Part shown: positions 9,064 to 21,944 of the stretch, in pieces
How the letters are laid out: each line of letters starts with the position of its first letter
Position numbering within the stretch: position 1 is the first letter of the stretch
From: Paenibacillus sp. LS1
GTDB taxonomy: Bacteria; Bacillota; Bacilli; Paenibacillales; Paenibacillaceae
Assembly (NCBI RefSeq): GCF_026013365.1
Contig: NZ_JAPDOE010000001.1
Coordinates: forward strand, 930,001-994,000
Direction: 5' to 3'
DNA: 64,000 nucleotides
The notes under the pieces: generated by a model
The model's input: only the letters and a program-made list of their open reading frames with translations
Database searches by the model: none
Told to the model about the DNA's origin: nothing
Position numbers and translations under genes: made by a program

Positions 9064-11787
9064 TTATACGGACTCTGTCAATGTAGCCTCCTGGACATCT
9101 GGTTCCTTCTTCGCTTTCGTATCCTTGTAAGTAAATTGGTAACTTCCAGATCCCAGGGTGACTTCAACATCATCTCCCATGCTGCGAATAACCTGAACTT
9201 CACTCACCTGATCCAACGGTTTTCCTTGCTCCAGAACGATCTGTGCACCTGCTCCAGGAAGACGTACCGTACCTCTCGTGTTGGCGGGAATATGCACCCG
9301 AATCTCCATTTCACCCTCCGCCAGCCGATGCCAGCTTGAAGCAACTTGACCATACATCGTCTCCAAACTCGCTTCTACCCAGTCCAGTCCTGGTCCAGGT
9401 TGCGGCTCGATATGCACCAATCGGAATCCTGGCTGATGTTCATCGAACCGAATGCCGGCAACGTAACGATACAACCATTCTCCAATCGCTCCGTACGCAT
9501 AGTGGTTAAATGAGTTCATATCAGCACTCCAGAGACTGCCATCCTCTTTGATCCCATCCCAATGTTCCCAAACAGTCGTTGCCCCTTGAGTCACCTGATA
9601 CAGCCAGGACGGGTAATCCTCTTGAAAAAGTAATGTATATGCCAGGTCGTGAAGACCTGCATCACTCAGCACCGGATTCAGATAAGGTGTGCCCACGAAA
9701 CCTGTAGTAAGATGATTGCCCGCCTCTTTCACGAGTTTTGCCAACTGTTCGACAGCACGAGTTCGGGCAGTCGCGTCCAGCAGGTCAAATTGGAGCGCAA
9801 GAACATGCGCTGTTTGCGTAGGAACAGCAATTTTGCCGGCTGGCGTCACGAATTCATTTCGAAACGCATGAACAATGTTTGTATGCAGCTGCTTGTAATA
9901 TTCAGCATCGTCTGTCTTTCCAAGTGCCTCAGCAGCCTTTTGAGTTAACGAAACCGAATAGGCATAGAATGCAGTCGCCACGTAGTCCGTGTCCGTTGCG
10001 CCGACATAACTATCGGGCTTGGAATCCAGTCCCAGCCAATCGCCAAAGTGGAATCCCGTGTTCCACAGATACGGGTTGTCACCCTGCACGTGAATGTACT
10101 CAATCCACTGTTTCATACTCTCATATTGCTCAGCCAGTAATCTGGCATCCCCATACATCTCATAGATGGTCCATGGACAGATAACTGCTGCATCCCCCCA
10201 AGCGGCAGAAGAATGACTGGTGTCTCCCCATCCTTCTGACGTGGAACTTCTCAGATCCGGAACGAAGAATGGAATACCTCCATCTGATCCCTGATCCGCT
10301 TCCAGATCCCGCAACCATTTGGTGAAGAAGGGAGCCGTGTTCATCAGGTAGGAGGACGTGCGGATAAACATCTGTGCATCACCCGTCCATCCGAGCCGTT
10401 CATCCCTCTGTGGACAGTCTGTCGGCACATCAAGGAAATTCCCCTTTTGCCCCCACAATATATTGTGATGCAGTTGGTTCACCAGTGGACTGGAGCATGA
10501 GAATTGACCTGTTTGCTCCATATTCGAGTGCAGGACTATTCCGGTGAATTCTTCCAGACGAACGTGTTCCGGGAAGCCAACCAGCTTCACATATCGAAAG
10601 CCATGGAATGTAAAATGCGGTTCAAACGTTTCTACTCCATCCCCCTTGCAAGTGTAGCGAATACACTGCTCGGCGGCGCGAAGATTATCGGTGTAGAAGT
10701 TGCCTTCATGATCCAAGATCTCAGCATGGTGCAGCTCAACCGTCTGATCCTCTTTACCTTGAATGCTGAACTTCACCCATCCCACCATATTCTGCCCCAT
10801 GTCTATTACACGATCTCCCTGTGGAGTTGTCAGCAAGTCAATTGGCTGTAGCTGTTCAACTTGGGTGACGGGTACGTTCTCCTGTGCAACGATGATATCT
10901 TTCGGATGTTCCAGTACGTTCACGAGTGACCAACTCACCTGAGAGGAATCCGACCAATCGGACTCCATTCGTGCATCATACGTCTCTCCCATATAGATGT
11001 CCGACATGCGAATGGCACTTGGAGCTGCCGTCCAATCCCCGTTAGATAAAATAGATTCCTCCGAACCATCTGCGTATTTTATCTGCAATTCCAGCAGCAA
11101 TGCGGATGTTGAACCGAATATTTCCCGTTCTTTGTTCCAGCCAAGATATCCTCGGTACCAGCCATCTCCCAGATTAGCACCTAAAGTATTCTGTCCATGT
11201 TGGAGCATGTGAGTAACATCATAGGTTTGATATTGTAATCGCTTACGATAAGAGGTCCAGCCAGGTGTAAAATAATCTTCTCCTACTCTTGTGTTGTTTA
11301 TATGCAACTCGTATAATCCAAGTGCTGTTACATATATTCTGGCAGACGTAATCGATTTTTTCACATTAAACTGCTTGCGCATACGCGGACATGACGTGTC
11401 TCCATCATCATCTGATGGTTGAGCTGTGATCCATTCTGCTTGCCACTTGTTATGGCTATCCATAAGTCCCATCTCGAAATAAGCCGTTTCGGACCAACCG
11501 GAATCACTTCCTGCATCATCCCATGCCCGAATCCGGTAGTAATATCGCGTTCGCGGAGCAGGCTGAAAATGGTTTAATTCCACATGTATGGATTGATCCG
11601 TGATTATCTCGCCAGAATCCCATGCAATCCCATCAAAATCTTCCGTCAAAGACAGCTGAATCTGGTAAGCGGATTGCATGCAGTTCCGACGATCGGACTG
11701 CAACTGCCAGCTTATTCTCGGTGATTTTACATCAAGGCCAATCGGATTCATTCTATACTCACAGCGAAGGTGACTAACGTTGAACAT
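9064..11787 (-). CDS. Alpha-L-rhamnosidase (GH78)
   Basis: 907 residues, usual GH78 length. It removes terminal rhamnose from plant glycosides or pectic polymers; no signal peptide is seen, so it is probably cytoplasmic. Order: N-terminal beta domains (RCEYRMNPIGLDVKSPRISW, residues 5-100), the accessory lectin-like region (about 130-330), the (alpha/alpha)6 catalytic barrel with DVPTDCPQRDERLGWTGDAQ and VWEHWDG, both carrying acid residues of the active site, and a C-terminal beta domain. The ATG at 11787 is preferred because AAAGGA lies 10 nt upstream; the ATG at 11820 has none. A divergent AraC gene suggests local control. Confidence 0.93.
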   Translation of the reverse strand: MFNVSHLRCEYRMNPIGLDVKSPRISWQLQSDRRNCMQSAYQIQLSLTEDFDGIAWDSGEIITDQSIHVELNHFQPAPRTRYYYRIRAWDDAGSDSGWSETAYFEMGLMDSHNKWQAEWITAQPSDDDGDTSCPRMRKQFNVKKSITSARIYVTALGLYELHINNTRVGEDYFTPGWTSYRKRLQYQTYDVTHMLQHGQNTLGANLGDGWYRGYLGWNKEREIFGSTSALLLELQIKYADGSEESILSNGDWTAAPSAIRMSDIYMGETYDARMESDWSDSSQVSWSLVNVLEHPKDIIVAQENVPVTQVEQLQPIDLLTTPQGDRVIDMGQNMVGWVKFSIQGKEDQTVELHHAEILDHEGNFYTDNLRAAEQCIRYTCKGDGVETFEPHFTFHGFRYVKLVGFPEHVRLEEFTGIVLHSNMEQTGQFSCSSPLVNQLHHNILWGQKGNFLDVPTDCPQRDERLGWTGDAQMFIRTSSYLMNTAPFFTKWLRDLEADQGSDGGIPFFVPDLRSSTSEGWGDTSHSSAAWGDAAVICPWTIYEMYGDARLLAEQYESMKQWIEYIHVQGDNPYLWNTGFHFGDWLGLDSKPDSYVGATDTDYVATAFYAYSVSLTQKAAEALGKTDDAEYYKQLHTNIVHAFRNEFVTPAGKIAVPTQTAHVLALQFDLLDATARTRAVEQLAKLVKEAGNHLTTGFVGTPYLNPVLSDAGLHDLAYTLLFQEDYPSWLYQVTQGATTVWEHWDGIKEDGSLWSADMNSFNHYAYGAIGEWLYRYVAGIRFDEHQPGFRLVHIEPQPGPGLDWVEASLETMYGQVASSWHRLAEGEMEIRVHIPANTRGTVRLPGAGAQIVLEQGKPLDQVSEVQVIRSMGDDVEVTLGSGSYQFTYKDTKAKKEPDVQEATLTESV

Positions 11788-11829
11788 TAGCAAATCGTCC
11801 TTTCCATCTTGGCTTCCCATTCGGGGTTA

Positions 11830-11845
11830 CGATATAATTATATCG
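11830..11845. promoter_or_regulatory. Perfect palindrome between rhamnosidase and AraC genes
   Basis: CGATATAATTATATCG, a perfect 16-bp palindrome 43 nt upstream of the rhamnosidase ATG. A second, looser inverted repeat (AAATACC...GGTATTT) follows at about 11.86-11.90 kb. These are candidate operators or part of overlapping promoters. Confidence 0.4.
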
Positions 11846-11921
11846 AGCCTGTTGCCGTAAATACCCGGTAATCAGGACTATTTCATCCGGTATTTCAGCC
11901 ATCTGTATGAGGAGGTTGCTT

Positions 11922-12806
11922 GTGAATTCATCTGTACAACTCATGAAAAGTGAGTACTTCCTGCATAATCATCTGCAGCTTTTCGTCAATCGTTGCTCTG
12001 AAGATTTTGTGCTTCCTTTTCACGCACATGATTTTATTGAGTATAGCTATGTTGCCGAAGGAAAGGGCTTTCATCATATCGGTGAAGATGTCATTCCGGT
12101 GACGAAGGGCATGCTGTTTGTCATCCCTGTCGGTGTTCCTCATGTTTTCCGTCCTGTGAGCACCAACGTAACCGAGCATCCGTTAATTCTATATAACTGC
12201 CTATTTAATGCTGAATTGATTCACACCCTGACCTCCGTCATTCAGGAAAAAGAAATCATTCATCATCTGTTGGATCTGGCACAAAATCAAGTTCCTTATA
12301 TATCCCTTGTGGATCACAACGACCGGATTGAAGAACTTATGGTGAAGCTGTACCGTGAATCCTCCGTTCCGGGAATCGGTTCGTCTACCATGTTATACAC
12401 CCTGGTAAGCCAGCTGGTATTGATGACCTACAGACAACTTTATCAAGAGATTCAGGATGAAGTGGTTCATTCCACCGATTTTGAGTACATTCTTCACTAT
12501 CTCAAACAACATGTGAGCAACCGAATCCGAATATCTGATCTGGTCCGTGTATCAGGCTGGAGCGAAAAACAAATTGGACGAATGTTTCTGCGGCATACCG
12601 GACAGACCTTTAGCGCCCACTTGCAACATCTCCGTATACAAAAAAGCTGTGAACTGCTTAAGAGTTCACGGCACAAAGTCAGCCTGATTGCCGAGCTGGT
12701 CGGATATCGGGATATGGATTCATTTTATGCTGCATTCAAAAAAATAACAGGCGAAACACCTCTCGCCTATCGCAAAAAATCCAGAGCACAGCACTCTGGA
12801 CAATAA
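11922..12806 (+). CDS. AraC family transcriptional regulator
   Basis: About 294 residues. The N-terminal half is a cupin-type sensing domain (CSEDFVLPFHAHDFIEYSYV, GEDVIPVTKGMLFVIPVGVP). The C-terminal 100 residues hold two helix-turn-helix motifs (IRISDLVRVSGWSEKQIGRM and KVSLIAELVGYRDMDSFYAA, then FKKITGETPLAYRK), the classic AraC signature. The GTG at 11922 has AGGAGGT 5 nt upstream; the in-frame ATG at 11907 would overlap that site. It faces away from the GH78 gene, so it most likely controls it in response to rhamnose or a rhamnoside. Confidence 0.9.
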   Translation: MNSSVQLMKSEYFLHNHLQLFVNRCSEDFVLPFHAHDFIEYSYVAEGKGFHHIGEDVIPVTKGMLFVIPVGVPHVFRPVSTNVTEHPLILYNCLFNAELIHTLTSVIQEKEIIHHLLDLAQNQVPYISLVDHNDRIEELMVKLYRESSVPGIGSSTMLYTLVSQLVLMTYRQLYQEIQDEVVHSTDFEYILHYLKQHVSNRIRISDLVRVSGWSEKQIGRMFLRHTGQTFSAHLQHLRIQKSCELLKSSRHKVSLIAELVGYRDMDSFYAAFKKITGETPLAYRKKSRAQHSGQ

Positions 12807-12815
12807 GATTTACTT

Positions 12816-13382
12816 TCAGACACCAACAACCTGTAATACTTCATCTATGTAGGCCTTGGCCTCTTTCCATGAAGACATCAACGGAAAGTTGTATCGTTCA
12901 CGCTCCTGTATATTCCATGGATGCGGGATACATATGACTTTCTTGCCATCCTCATGCGCTGGAATCAAATTATGTGCTCCATCATCAATGAGCAGATCGA
13001 AACCGAGCAGATTTTTTCTTTTGCATGTAATAAACTGTTCTGCGGTTATAAAAGGCATATGCTGCTGAAGCCAGTTCCACTTCTCAACGACTGTTCTTGG
13101 TTCTGCTGCCGTAACGACAATGACATCATAAGCATCGTTCAGCTTTTTCATCTCATCTACAACATATTCGTCGTATAATTCCAATTCCTCGAACAGACCC
13201 GGCCGACCATAAAATACATCATGTGTGCTCTCCGGATGACGCAAATGGGATGTATCCCAATGAATCATATCCTCATAGCGCAACGGATGGGTCGGGAAGC
13301 TGAGGTTGTTGTGATAAATAGCCCGCTTGACCAGATGACATATCGTGTCATCCATATCTACAGCAATAATAGGCTTCTTCAT
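12816..13382 (-). CDS. 5'-nucleotidase (NT5C-type HAD phosphatase)
   Basis: 188 residues. HAD motif I is VDMDDTICH (DxDxT) at residues 7-15. VIVVTAAEP corresponds to motif II, and LLIDDGAHNL to the acidic motif IV. This matches the deoxyribonucleotidase NT5C/YqfW group that dephosphorylates (deoxy)nucleotides. The ATG at 13382 has GGGGGAGGG upstream; the longer frame to 13598 would run through the bgl terminator. It converges on the AraC gene with only 9 nt between the stops. Confidence 0.85.
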   Translation of the reverse strand: MKKPIIAVDMDDTICHLVKRAIYHNNLSFPTHPLRYEDMIHWDTSHLRHPESTHDVFYGRPGLFEELELYDEYVVDEMKKLNDAYDVIVVTAAEPRTVVEKWNWLQQHMPFITAEQFITCKRKNLLGFDLLIDDGAHNLIPAHEDGKKVICIPHPWNIQERERYNFPLMSSWKEAKAYIDEVLQVVGV

Positions 13383-13490
13383 GGTTATCCCTCCCCCAAT
13401 ACGATCACAGTATACCATCCAGAATGTTATGAAGTCATCCTTTTTACATGACAGTGCAATAGTGTTGATGAATTCCTGCGAGATTATAGT

Positions 13491-13536
13491 AAAAAGGCGC
13501 CCCAGCGCCGTAATACCAGCTACGCCCGGGGTGCCT
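13491..13536 (-). terminator. Terminator of the second bgl operon
   Basis: Minus strand AGGCACCCC pairs with GGGGCGCCTT, followed by TTTTA, 13 nt after the bglA stop. Confidence 0.85.
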
Positions 13537-13548
13537 ATATAGGTTGAT

Positions 13549-16981
<3,433 letters not shown>

Positions 16982-17005
16982 GATATTTTCCTCCTCATTT
17001 TTCCA

Positions 17006-17061
17006 ATAAAAAATACCCGAATGAATACAGCGCACATTGATGGCGCCATCTCATTCGGGTA
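17006..17061 (-). terminator. Leader terminator of PTS copy 3
   Basis: Minus strand TACCCGAATGA pairs with TCATTCGGGTA, followed by TTTTTT. The 5' arm overlaps the RAT at 17058-17086. Confidence 0.85.
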
Positions 17062-17086
17062 TTGCCTGATTGAACAGTAACAAGCC
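17058..17086 (-). promoter_or_regulatory. RAT antiterminator element (PTS copy 3)
   Basis: Minus strand GGCTTGTTACTG, loop TTCAAT, CAGGCAATACC, 29 nt, with the canonical TTGTTAC core of LicT targets. Confidence 0.82.
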
Positions 17087-17127
17087 CATAGGATATCCAG
17101 TTGTGATTTGATTCTATTGCGTGGACT

Positions 17128-17970
17128 TTATACGTCCCGCTTGGTTTTCATCAGACGTTCCAGATGGAGCGTTAGATATAACTGCTCAGAGTGAGTCATG
17201 TCATACTGATAATTCTTATGGATAAAAGTCTCGATCTTGCCAATACATTTGAATGTCTCCGGATAGTTTTTCCGAACCACTTCATATAAATACTCCTCGG
17301 CATCATCATGTGAAGAATGGGTAATGACACGCTGACAGAAATATTTCAAATGGGTAATGAAGCGGAAATAGTTGACGCTATCTTCATCCAATTCGACGTT
17401 GAAGTGATATTTGATGATATTCATAATCTCCTGCAACAGCTGCATCAGATGAGTGACATCGTTCATGGAATCATTCACTTCCGCATTGATGAAATGTAAT
17501 GCAATATTACAGATCTCATCTTTGGGAAACTCAATATCCAGTCTTTCCTTCAGCAAGGTCAGTGCTTCTTTGGCCACATCATACTCCGCCTTATAGAAAT
17601 GCTGAACTTCCCAAGAAAGTGGATTTCGAGTAATCATTCCTTTTTCCAAGCGTTGAACAGCAAAGTGAATGTGATCAGACAGCGAGACATAGATCCCGTC
17701 ACTGATGGTTTTGTTCAATTGCGTTCGTGCCAGTGTCACGATATCATCTGTTGCCTGCAGAATCTCAATCGGCACTTCAGCTACGATGGATTTGAATTTC
17801 TCATAAATCGATGCATCCTGAAGACGAAATATCTTCTCAATCCGCTCTTCATCAATCTCATCGCCTGCCTTGAACTTAAATCCGATTCCCCGGCCGAGGA
17901 TCAGTAGTTCCTGATTTTTGTCATCCACGGTACTGACAATATTGTTATTAAATATCTGTTTAATAATCAT
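17128..17970 (-). CDS. licT: BglG/LicT-family transcription antiterminator (second locus)
   Basis: 280 residues: CAT RNA-binding domain (MIIKQIFNNNIVSTV, GRGIGFKFKAGD), then PRD1 (LSDHIHFAVQR) and PRD2 (ALHFINAEVND, LTLHLERLMK) with the regulatory histidines. The ATG at 17970 with AGGTGG upstream is preferred; the frame to 18018 runs into its own leader terminator. Expected to bind the RATs at 17.06 and 18.05 kb and so control itself and the downstream bglP-bglA pair. Cross-talk with the first locus is possible since the RATs are similar. Confidence 0.93.
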   Translation of the reverse strand: MIIKQIFNNNIVSTVDDKNQELLILGRGIGFKFKAGDEIDEERIEKIFRLQDASIYEKFKSIVAEVPIEILQATDDIVTLARTQLNKTISDGIYVSLSDHIHFAVQRLEKGMITRNPLSWEVQHFYKAEYDVAKEALTLLKERLDIEFPKDEICNIALHFINAEVNDSMNDVTHLMQLLQEIMNIIKYHFNVELDEDSVNYFRFITHLKYFCQRVITHSSHDDAEEYLYEVVRKNYPETFKCIGKIETFIHKNYQYDMTHSEQLYLTLHLERLMKTKRDV

Positions 17971-18000
17971 TCTGGACCCACCTGGTTTTTTTTGAGGAAT

Positions 18001-18057
18001 AAAAAAGGGCAAAACCAAAACAGAAATAATAAAATCATTTCCATAGTGGTTTTGCCC
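18001..18057 (-). terminator. Leader terminator of licT (second locus)
   Basis: Minus strand GGGCAAAACC pairs perfectly with GGTTTTGCCC, followed by TTTTTT. The 5' arm is shared with the RAT. Confidence 0.88.
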
Positions 18058-18076
18058 GCATTACCGGTAACAAGCC
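18048..18076 (-). promoter_or_regulatory. RAT antiterminator element (licT, second locus)
   Basis: Minus strand GGCTTGTTACCG, loop GTAATG, CGGGCAAAACC, 29 nt, canonical form. Confidence 0.82.
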
Positions 18077-18084
18077 TCGGATCT

Positions 18085-18113
18085 AATTTATCATAACCTG
18101 AAAACGGTGTCAA
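18085..18113 (-). promoter_or_regulatory. SigA-type promoter of licT-bglP-bglA (second locus)
   Basis: Consensus TTGACA (18108-18113) and TAAATT (18085-18090) on the minus strand, spacer 17 nt. Transcription would start just before the RAT. Confidence 0.72.
18099..18112. promoter_or_regulatory. cre site for CcpA, overlapping the -35 box
   Basis: TGAAAACGGTGTCA on the plus strand matches all defined positions of TGWAANCGNTNWCA. It covers most of the -35 box and half the spacer, so CcpA binding should repress the operon when preferred sugars are present. Confidence 0.75.
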
Positions 18114-18265
18114 CCAAAATTACTGCTACTGCTATTCCACCACTTCATTCCCTTACTTGAGTCATTTCCCTATGCTTCCACGTTTAAGGGCACATATGTT
18201 TAAGTATTCACATGTTGATGCAGTTTCAAACGGCGTCATCCAACAACTCATCACTTGCTTTGAAC

Positions 18266-18292
18266 AAAAAAAGACCCTTCTTTCGAAGGGCC
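18266..18292 (-). terminator. Terminator of the metallophosphoesterase gene
   Basis: Minus strand GGCCCTTCGAAAGAAGGGTC, then TTTTTTT, 6 nt after the stop at 18298. Confidence 0.88.
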
Positions 18293-18297
18293 TTTCA

Positions 18298-19401
18298 TCA
18301 TTGCTGGAAGGTCACATTAATCTGTACAATCTCCGAACGACTGCTTGTGCGAATCGGAGGCCCCCAGAAGCCAAATCCTGACGTTACAATGGAGTGCATG
18401 GAGCCTTTTTGCAGATAACCCCAATCATTCTCATAAATAGCCTGTGTGATGAACTGAGCCGGTGCGATCTGACCACGGTGGGTGTGACCAGATACGACCA
18501 GATCTACATTGTTTTGCTCCGCAATATCCAGATCATATGGCTGGTGATCCATCATAAGTACTGGTTGACTCAAGTCCGTATTTTGCATTAATGTGGCTAC
18601 TTCTGCACGATCCTTCTCTGTCCGGTCTTTCCGTCCAATGAGGGTGATCTTGTCATCCAAGACGATCTTGTCATCGTACAAAACTTGCATGTTGCTCTTC
18701 TCCAGCGCAGCAATCAGATCTTCAATCGGACCATCGAACTTGTCGTGATTCCCGAGTGAAGCATAGACGCCGTATGGAGCCTGAATGTCACTGATAATGT
18801 CGGCAATTCCGCTATTGAGGTACATATCCAGATTGTCATCAATAATATCTCCAGGATACAGCACCAGATCCGGCTTCACAGCATTAATTTCCTCCACCAT
18901 GCGTTTCGCATGTGCAGGGCCAGACAGAAGTCCAAAGTGCATATCGGCAGCCATGACAATATTAAGCTTGTCCACACCTTCTACTTTTTTATCAATCTGA
19001 ATGTTATACGTTCTCACTACCGGGCTATAGGCGTTGAAGATTCCATAACCCATTGTGGACACCAACAGCACCAGTGTAACGACTCCTGCCCATTTCTGTG
19101 TGTGATGTCTAGGAATGCGGGTTAATCTCAGTAGCCACATCGTCAAGTGAATGACTGGCAAGATCAGCAATAACAACGAGAAGATCGCCAGCCAGTAGGA
19201 ACCAATGATACTAAGAAACGAAATGCTTCCAAATACTCGTGCCAGAATGAAGGAAACGGCAAGGAATACAAGCGCTATGATATAAAACCACCGGAATCTG
19301 GCGGACACGACAGGTTTCATCCAACTCCACCCGCTCCAGCCTATGTAGAACACTAATAAACCGTATACGACCAAAAACAATATACCCGCTAATACAAACA
19401 T
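18298..19401 (-). CDS. Membrane-anchored metallophosphoesterase
   Basis: 367 residues. Four to five hydrophobic helices occupy about residues 1-145. A calcineurin-like phosphoesterase domain follows, with the metal-binding motifs MAADMHFG (D-x-H), YPGDIIDDN (GD), LGNHDKFD (GNHD), LMMDHQP and VSGHTHRGQ (GHTH). This layout matches the YkuE/YaeI group, some of which act on UDP-diacylglucosamine or lipid phosphoesters; the substrate here is unknown. The ATG at 19401 has GGAGGT 10 nt upstream, while the GTG at 19419 overlaps that site. Confidence 0.9.
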   Translation of the reverse strand: MFVLAGILFLVVYGLLVFYIGWSGWSWMKPVVSARFRWFYIIALVFLAVSFILARVFGSISFLSIIGSYWLAIFSLLLLILPVIHLTMWLLRLTRIPRHHTQKWAGVVTLVLLVSTMGYGIFNAYSPVVRTYNIQIDKKVEGVDKLNIVMAADMHFGLLSGPAHAKRMVEEINAVKPDLVLYPGDIIDDNLDMYLNSGIADIISDIQAPYGVYASLGNHDKFDGPIEDLIAALEKSNMQVLYDDKIVLDDKITLIGRKDRTEKDRAEVATLMQNTDLSQPVLMMDHQPYDLDIAEQNNVDLVVSGHTHRGQIAPAQFITQAIYENDWGYLQKGSMHSIVTSGFGFWGPPIRTSSRSEIVQINVTFQQ

Positions 19402-19599
19402 GCCCGGTCTAACCTCCACGTCAATAAGTTGTATTCTGAATTTTCATCACGGATGTAGGTCCGTCTGAACAAGTATAACGTAGTTGAAGGGTCAGATCAT
19501 CTGTTTGCCAAACCCAGATTCGTACATTTTATTACAATTTGATGATATTCAAATTCAAATGTATCAATTTCATAATACCTTTAGCTGCTTCAATCAAGG

Positions 19600-19639
19600 C
19601 TAGATATAGATCAAAACGGTTCAATTTGTCTATATCTAG
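19600..19639. repeat. Perfect 11-bp inverted repeat with 18-nt loop
   Basis: CTAGATATAGA and TCTATATCTAG flank an 18-nt spacer whose inner bases (CAAA/TTTG) can extend the stem. It lies in the intergenic region between gnd and the phosphoesterase gene and lacks a clear T-run. It could be a weak transcription barrier or a protein site. Confidence 0.5.
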
Positions 19640-19691
19640 TTTCAACACTCGATTTTAGTAAGTTATGAAAATGATTCGAACCATTAACGGG

Positions 19692-19742
19692 AAAAAGCAC
19701 CCTTGCAGGTACCATGAAGTTAAATTCATGAATGACTGCAAG
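19692..19742 (-). terminator. Terminator of the zwf-tal-gnd operon
   Basis: Minus strand CTTGCAG...CTGCAAG with an inner CATGAA/TTCATG stem, followed by GGGTGCTTTTTC, 24 nt after the gnd stop. Confidence 0.72.
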
Positions 19743-19766
19743 AATGCTATATATTTCGAATTAAAA

Positions 19767-21185
19767 TTACTCGTTAGTGTCCATCCACTGGAAGTGGAAT
19801 GAACCTTCTTTGTCCACACGTTTGAATGTGTGAGCACCGAAGTAGTCACGTTGTGCTTGCAGCAAGTTTGCTGGCAAACGCTCTGTACGGTAGCTGTCGT
19901 AGTAAGACAGTGCGCTGGAGAATCCAGGTACCGGAATACCTTGTTTTACAGCAGCCGCTACAACTTCACGCCATGCACCTTGATAAGACTCAACGATGTT
20001 TTGGAAGTATGGATCCAAGAGCAGGTTTTTGAGTTCTGCGTCTTTGTCATACGCTTCTTTGATGTTTTGCAGGAACTGCGAACGGATGATACAGCCGCCG
20101 CGGAAGATCATGGCAATGTTGCCGTATTTCAGGTCCCAACCATACTCATCGGAAGCTGCACGCATTTGTGCAAATCCTTGTGCGTAGGATACGATTTTAC
20201 TTGCAAACAACGCTTTACGAACGTTCTCGATGAACGCTTTTTTGTCGCCAGAGAATGGTTCAGTTGCTGGTCCATTCAGGATTTTGCTAGCTGCTACACG
20301 CTCGTCTTTCATGGCAGACAGGAAACGGGAGAATACGGATTCCGTGATCATGGACAGTGGTACGCCGAGATCCAGCGCGCTTTGGCTTGTCCATTTACCT
20401 GTTCCTTTTTGTCCAGCAGCGTCCAGAATAACGTCAACCATTGGTTTGCCTGTTTCAGGATCGTATTTGGAGAAGATATCTGCTGTGATTTCGATCAGGT
20501 AGCTGTCCAGTTCCCCTTGATTCCACTCCGTGAAGATCTCATGCAACTCTTCAACGGAAACGTTCAATACGGATTTGAGCAGGTGGTAAGCTTCACCAAT
20601 TAACTGCATGTCTCCGTACTCGATACCGTTATGCACCATTTTTACATAGTGTCCGGCACCGTCTGGTCCGATATATGTGCTACAAGCGTCATCGCCAACT
20701 TTGGCGGAGATCGCTGTCAGGATCGGTTCTACCAACTGATAAGCACTTTCCTGACCACCTGGCATGATAGCCGGGCCTTTCAGTGCGCCTTCTTCACCAC
20801 CGGATACACCTGCGCCGATGAAGCGGAACCCTTTTTCTTCAAGTTCTTTACTGCGACGTTGTGTGTCAGGGAAGTAAGCATTACCTCCGTCGATAATGAT
20901 GTCGCCTTGATCCAGATGAGGAAGCAGTTGCTCGATGGTTGCATCTGTCGCTTTACCTGCTTGTACCATGATCAGAATTTTACGCGGAGACTCCAGGGAC
21001 TCTACGAATTCTTCAATGGTGAACGCACCTGTTAGGTTTTTACCTTCTGCTTCTTTCAGAAGATCGTTCGTTTTCTCCGGGGAACGGTTAAATACCGCTA
21101 CCGAGAAACCTTTGCTTTCAATATTCAAAGCCAGGTTTTTACCCATTACTGCCAATCCAATAACACCAATCTGTTGTTTACTCAT
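19767..21185 (-). CDS. gnd: 6-phosphogluconate dehydrogenase (decarboxylating)
   Basis: 472 residues, the usual length. Converts 6-phosphogluconate to ribulose-5-phosphate, CO2 and NADPH. N-terminal Rossmann motif [15 protein letters not shown] with the NADP-binding NRSPEKT, then the family signature [20 protein letters not shown] with catalytic Lys and neighbouring His/Asn residues, and C-terminal [13 protein letters not shown]. The ATG at 21185 has GGGAGGACATA upstream. Last gene of zwf-tal-gnd, 60 nt after tal. Confidence 0.97.
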   Translation of the reverse strand: MSKQQIGVIGLAVMGKNLALNIESKGFSVAVFNRSPEKTNDLLKEAEGKNLTGAFTIEEFVESLESPRKILIMVQAGKATDATIEQLLPHLDQGDIIIDGGNAYFPDTQRRSKELEEKGFRFIGAGVSGGEEGALKGPAIMPGGQESAYQLVEPILTAISAKVGDDACSTYIGPDGAGHYVKMVHNGIEYGDMQLIGEAYHLLKSVLNVSVEELHEIFTEWNQGELDSYLIEITADIFSKYDPETGKPMVDVILDAAGQKGTGKWTSQSALDLGVPLSMITESVFSRFLSAMKDERVAASKILNGPATEPFSGDKKAFIENVRKALFASKIVSYAQGFAQMRAASDEYGWDLKYGNIAMIFRGGCIIRSQFLQNIKEAYDKDAELKNLLLDPYFQNIVESYQGAWREVVAAAVKQGIPVPGFSSALSYYDSYRTERLPANLLQAQRDYFGAHTFKRVDKEGSFHFQWMDTNE

Positions 21186-21245
21186 TATGTCCTCCCAATA
21201 CTCCATTATTTATATAGTAAGTTGAAACGAATGAATGGTTATAGA

Positions 21246-21911
21246 TTATTGTACTGTTTTTTTCCAGTCAGCTGCAAATTTGTCCATACCTTGATCTGTC
21301 AGCGGGTGTTTGGAGATTTGTTCAATGACGGAGAATGGAACAGTAGCGATATGTGCTCCCGCCATTGCTACACGTGTAACGTGATCCGGATGTCTTACAG
21401 AAGCCGCAATAATCTGAGCATCCAGGTTATGTGTACGGAACAATTCAGCAATTTTGGTAACCAATTGTACGCCATCTTCGGAGATATCATCAAGACGTCC
21501 CAGGAATGGGGATACATATGTCGCACCAGCACGAGCAGCCAGAAGCGCCTGGTTCACCGTGAAGATCAACGTTACGTTGGTTTTCACGCCTTTTTTGGTC
21601 AAGTAACGGCAAGCTTCAAGTCCTGCAAGTGTCATTGGCAATTTGATCGTAATGTTTTTGTCACTATTGTTGATTTTGATCAATTCATCTGCTTGCGCAA
21701 TCATCTCTTCAGCAGTAAGGGCATCTGGTGTTACTTCCGCAGAAACGGACTCTACTTCAGGTACCAAACGCAAGATTTCTTCGATACGATCTTCGAATTT
21801 CACACCTTCTTTGGCTACCAAAGAAGGGTTCGTCGTTACGCCGGACAATACGCCGATTTTGTATGCTTTTTGGATATCTTCCACGTTAGCTGTATCGATA
21901 AAAAATTTCAT
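21246..21911 (-). CDS. tal: Transaldolase (FSA-like small type)
   Basis: 221 residues, the short transaldolase subfamily. N-terminal signature [20 protein letters not shown], then GVTTNPSL, and the Schiff-base lysine in NITIKLPMT (residues about 83-92; KxPMT is typical). C-terminal [15 protein letters not shown] segment ([12 protein letters not shown]). It interconverts sugar phosphates in the non-oxidative pentose phosphate pathway. Ribosome site TGGAGGT precedes the ATG. It sits between zwf and gnd, 33 nt after zwf. Confidence 0.95.
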   Translation of the reverse strand: MKFFIDTANVEDIQKAYKIGVLSGVTTNPSLVAKEGVKFEDRIEEILRLVPEVESVSAEVTPDALTAEEMIAQADELIKINNSDKNITIKLPMTLAGLEACRYLTKKGVKTNVTLIFTVNQALLAARAGATYVSPFLGRLDDISEDGVQLVTKIAELFRTHNLDAQIIAASVRHPDHVTRVAMAGAHIATVPFSVIEQISKHPLTDQGMDKFAADWKKTVQ

Positions 21912-21944
21912 GATTGAATTACCTCCAGATATTTTTATTATGGT

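Noticed and set aside
19655..19849. 64-codon minus-strand frame overlapping the 3' end of gnd
   Set aside because: Most of it overlaps the gnd terminator and coding end in another frame, with no ribosome site.
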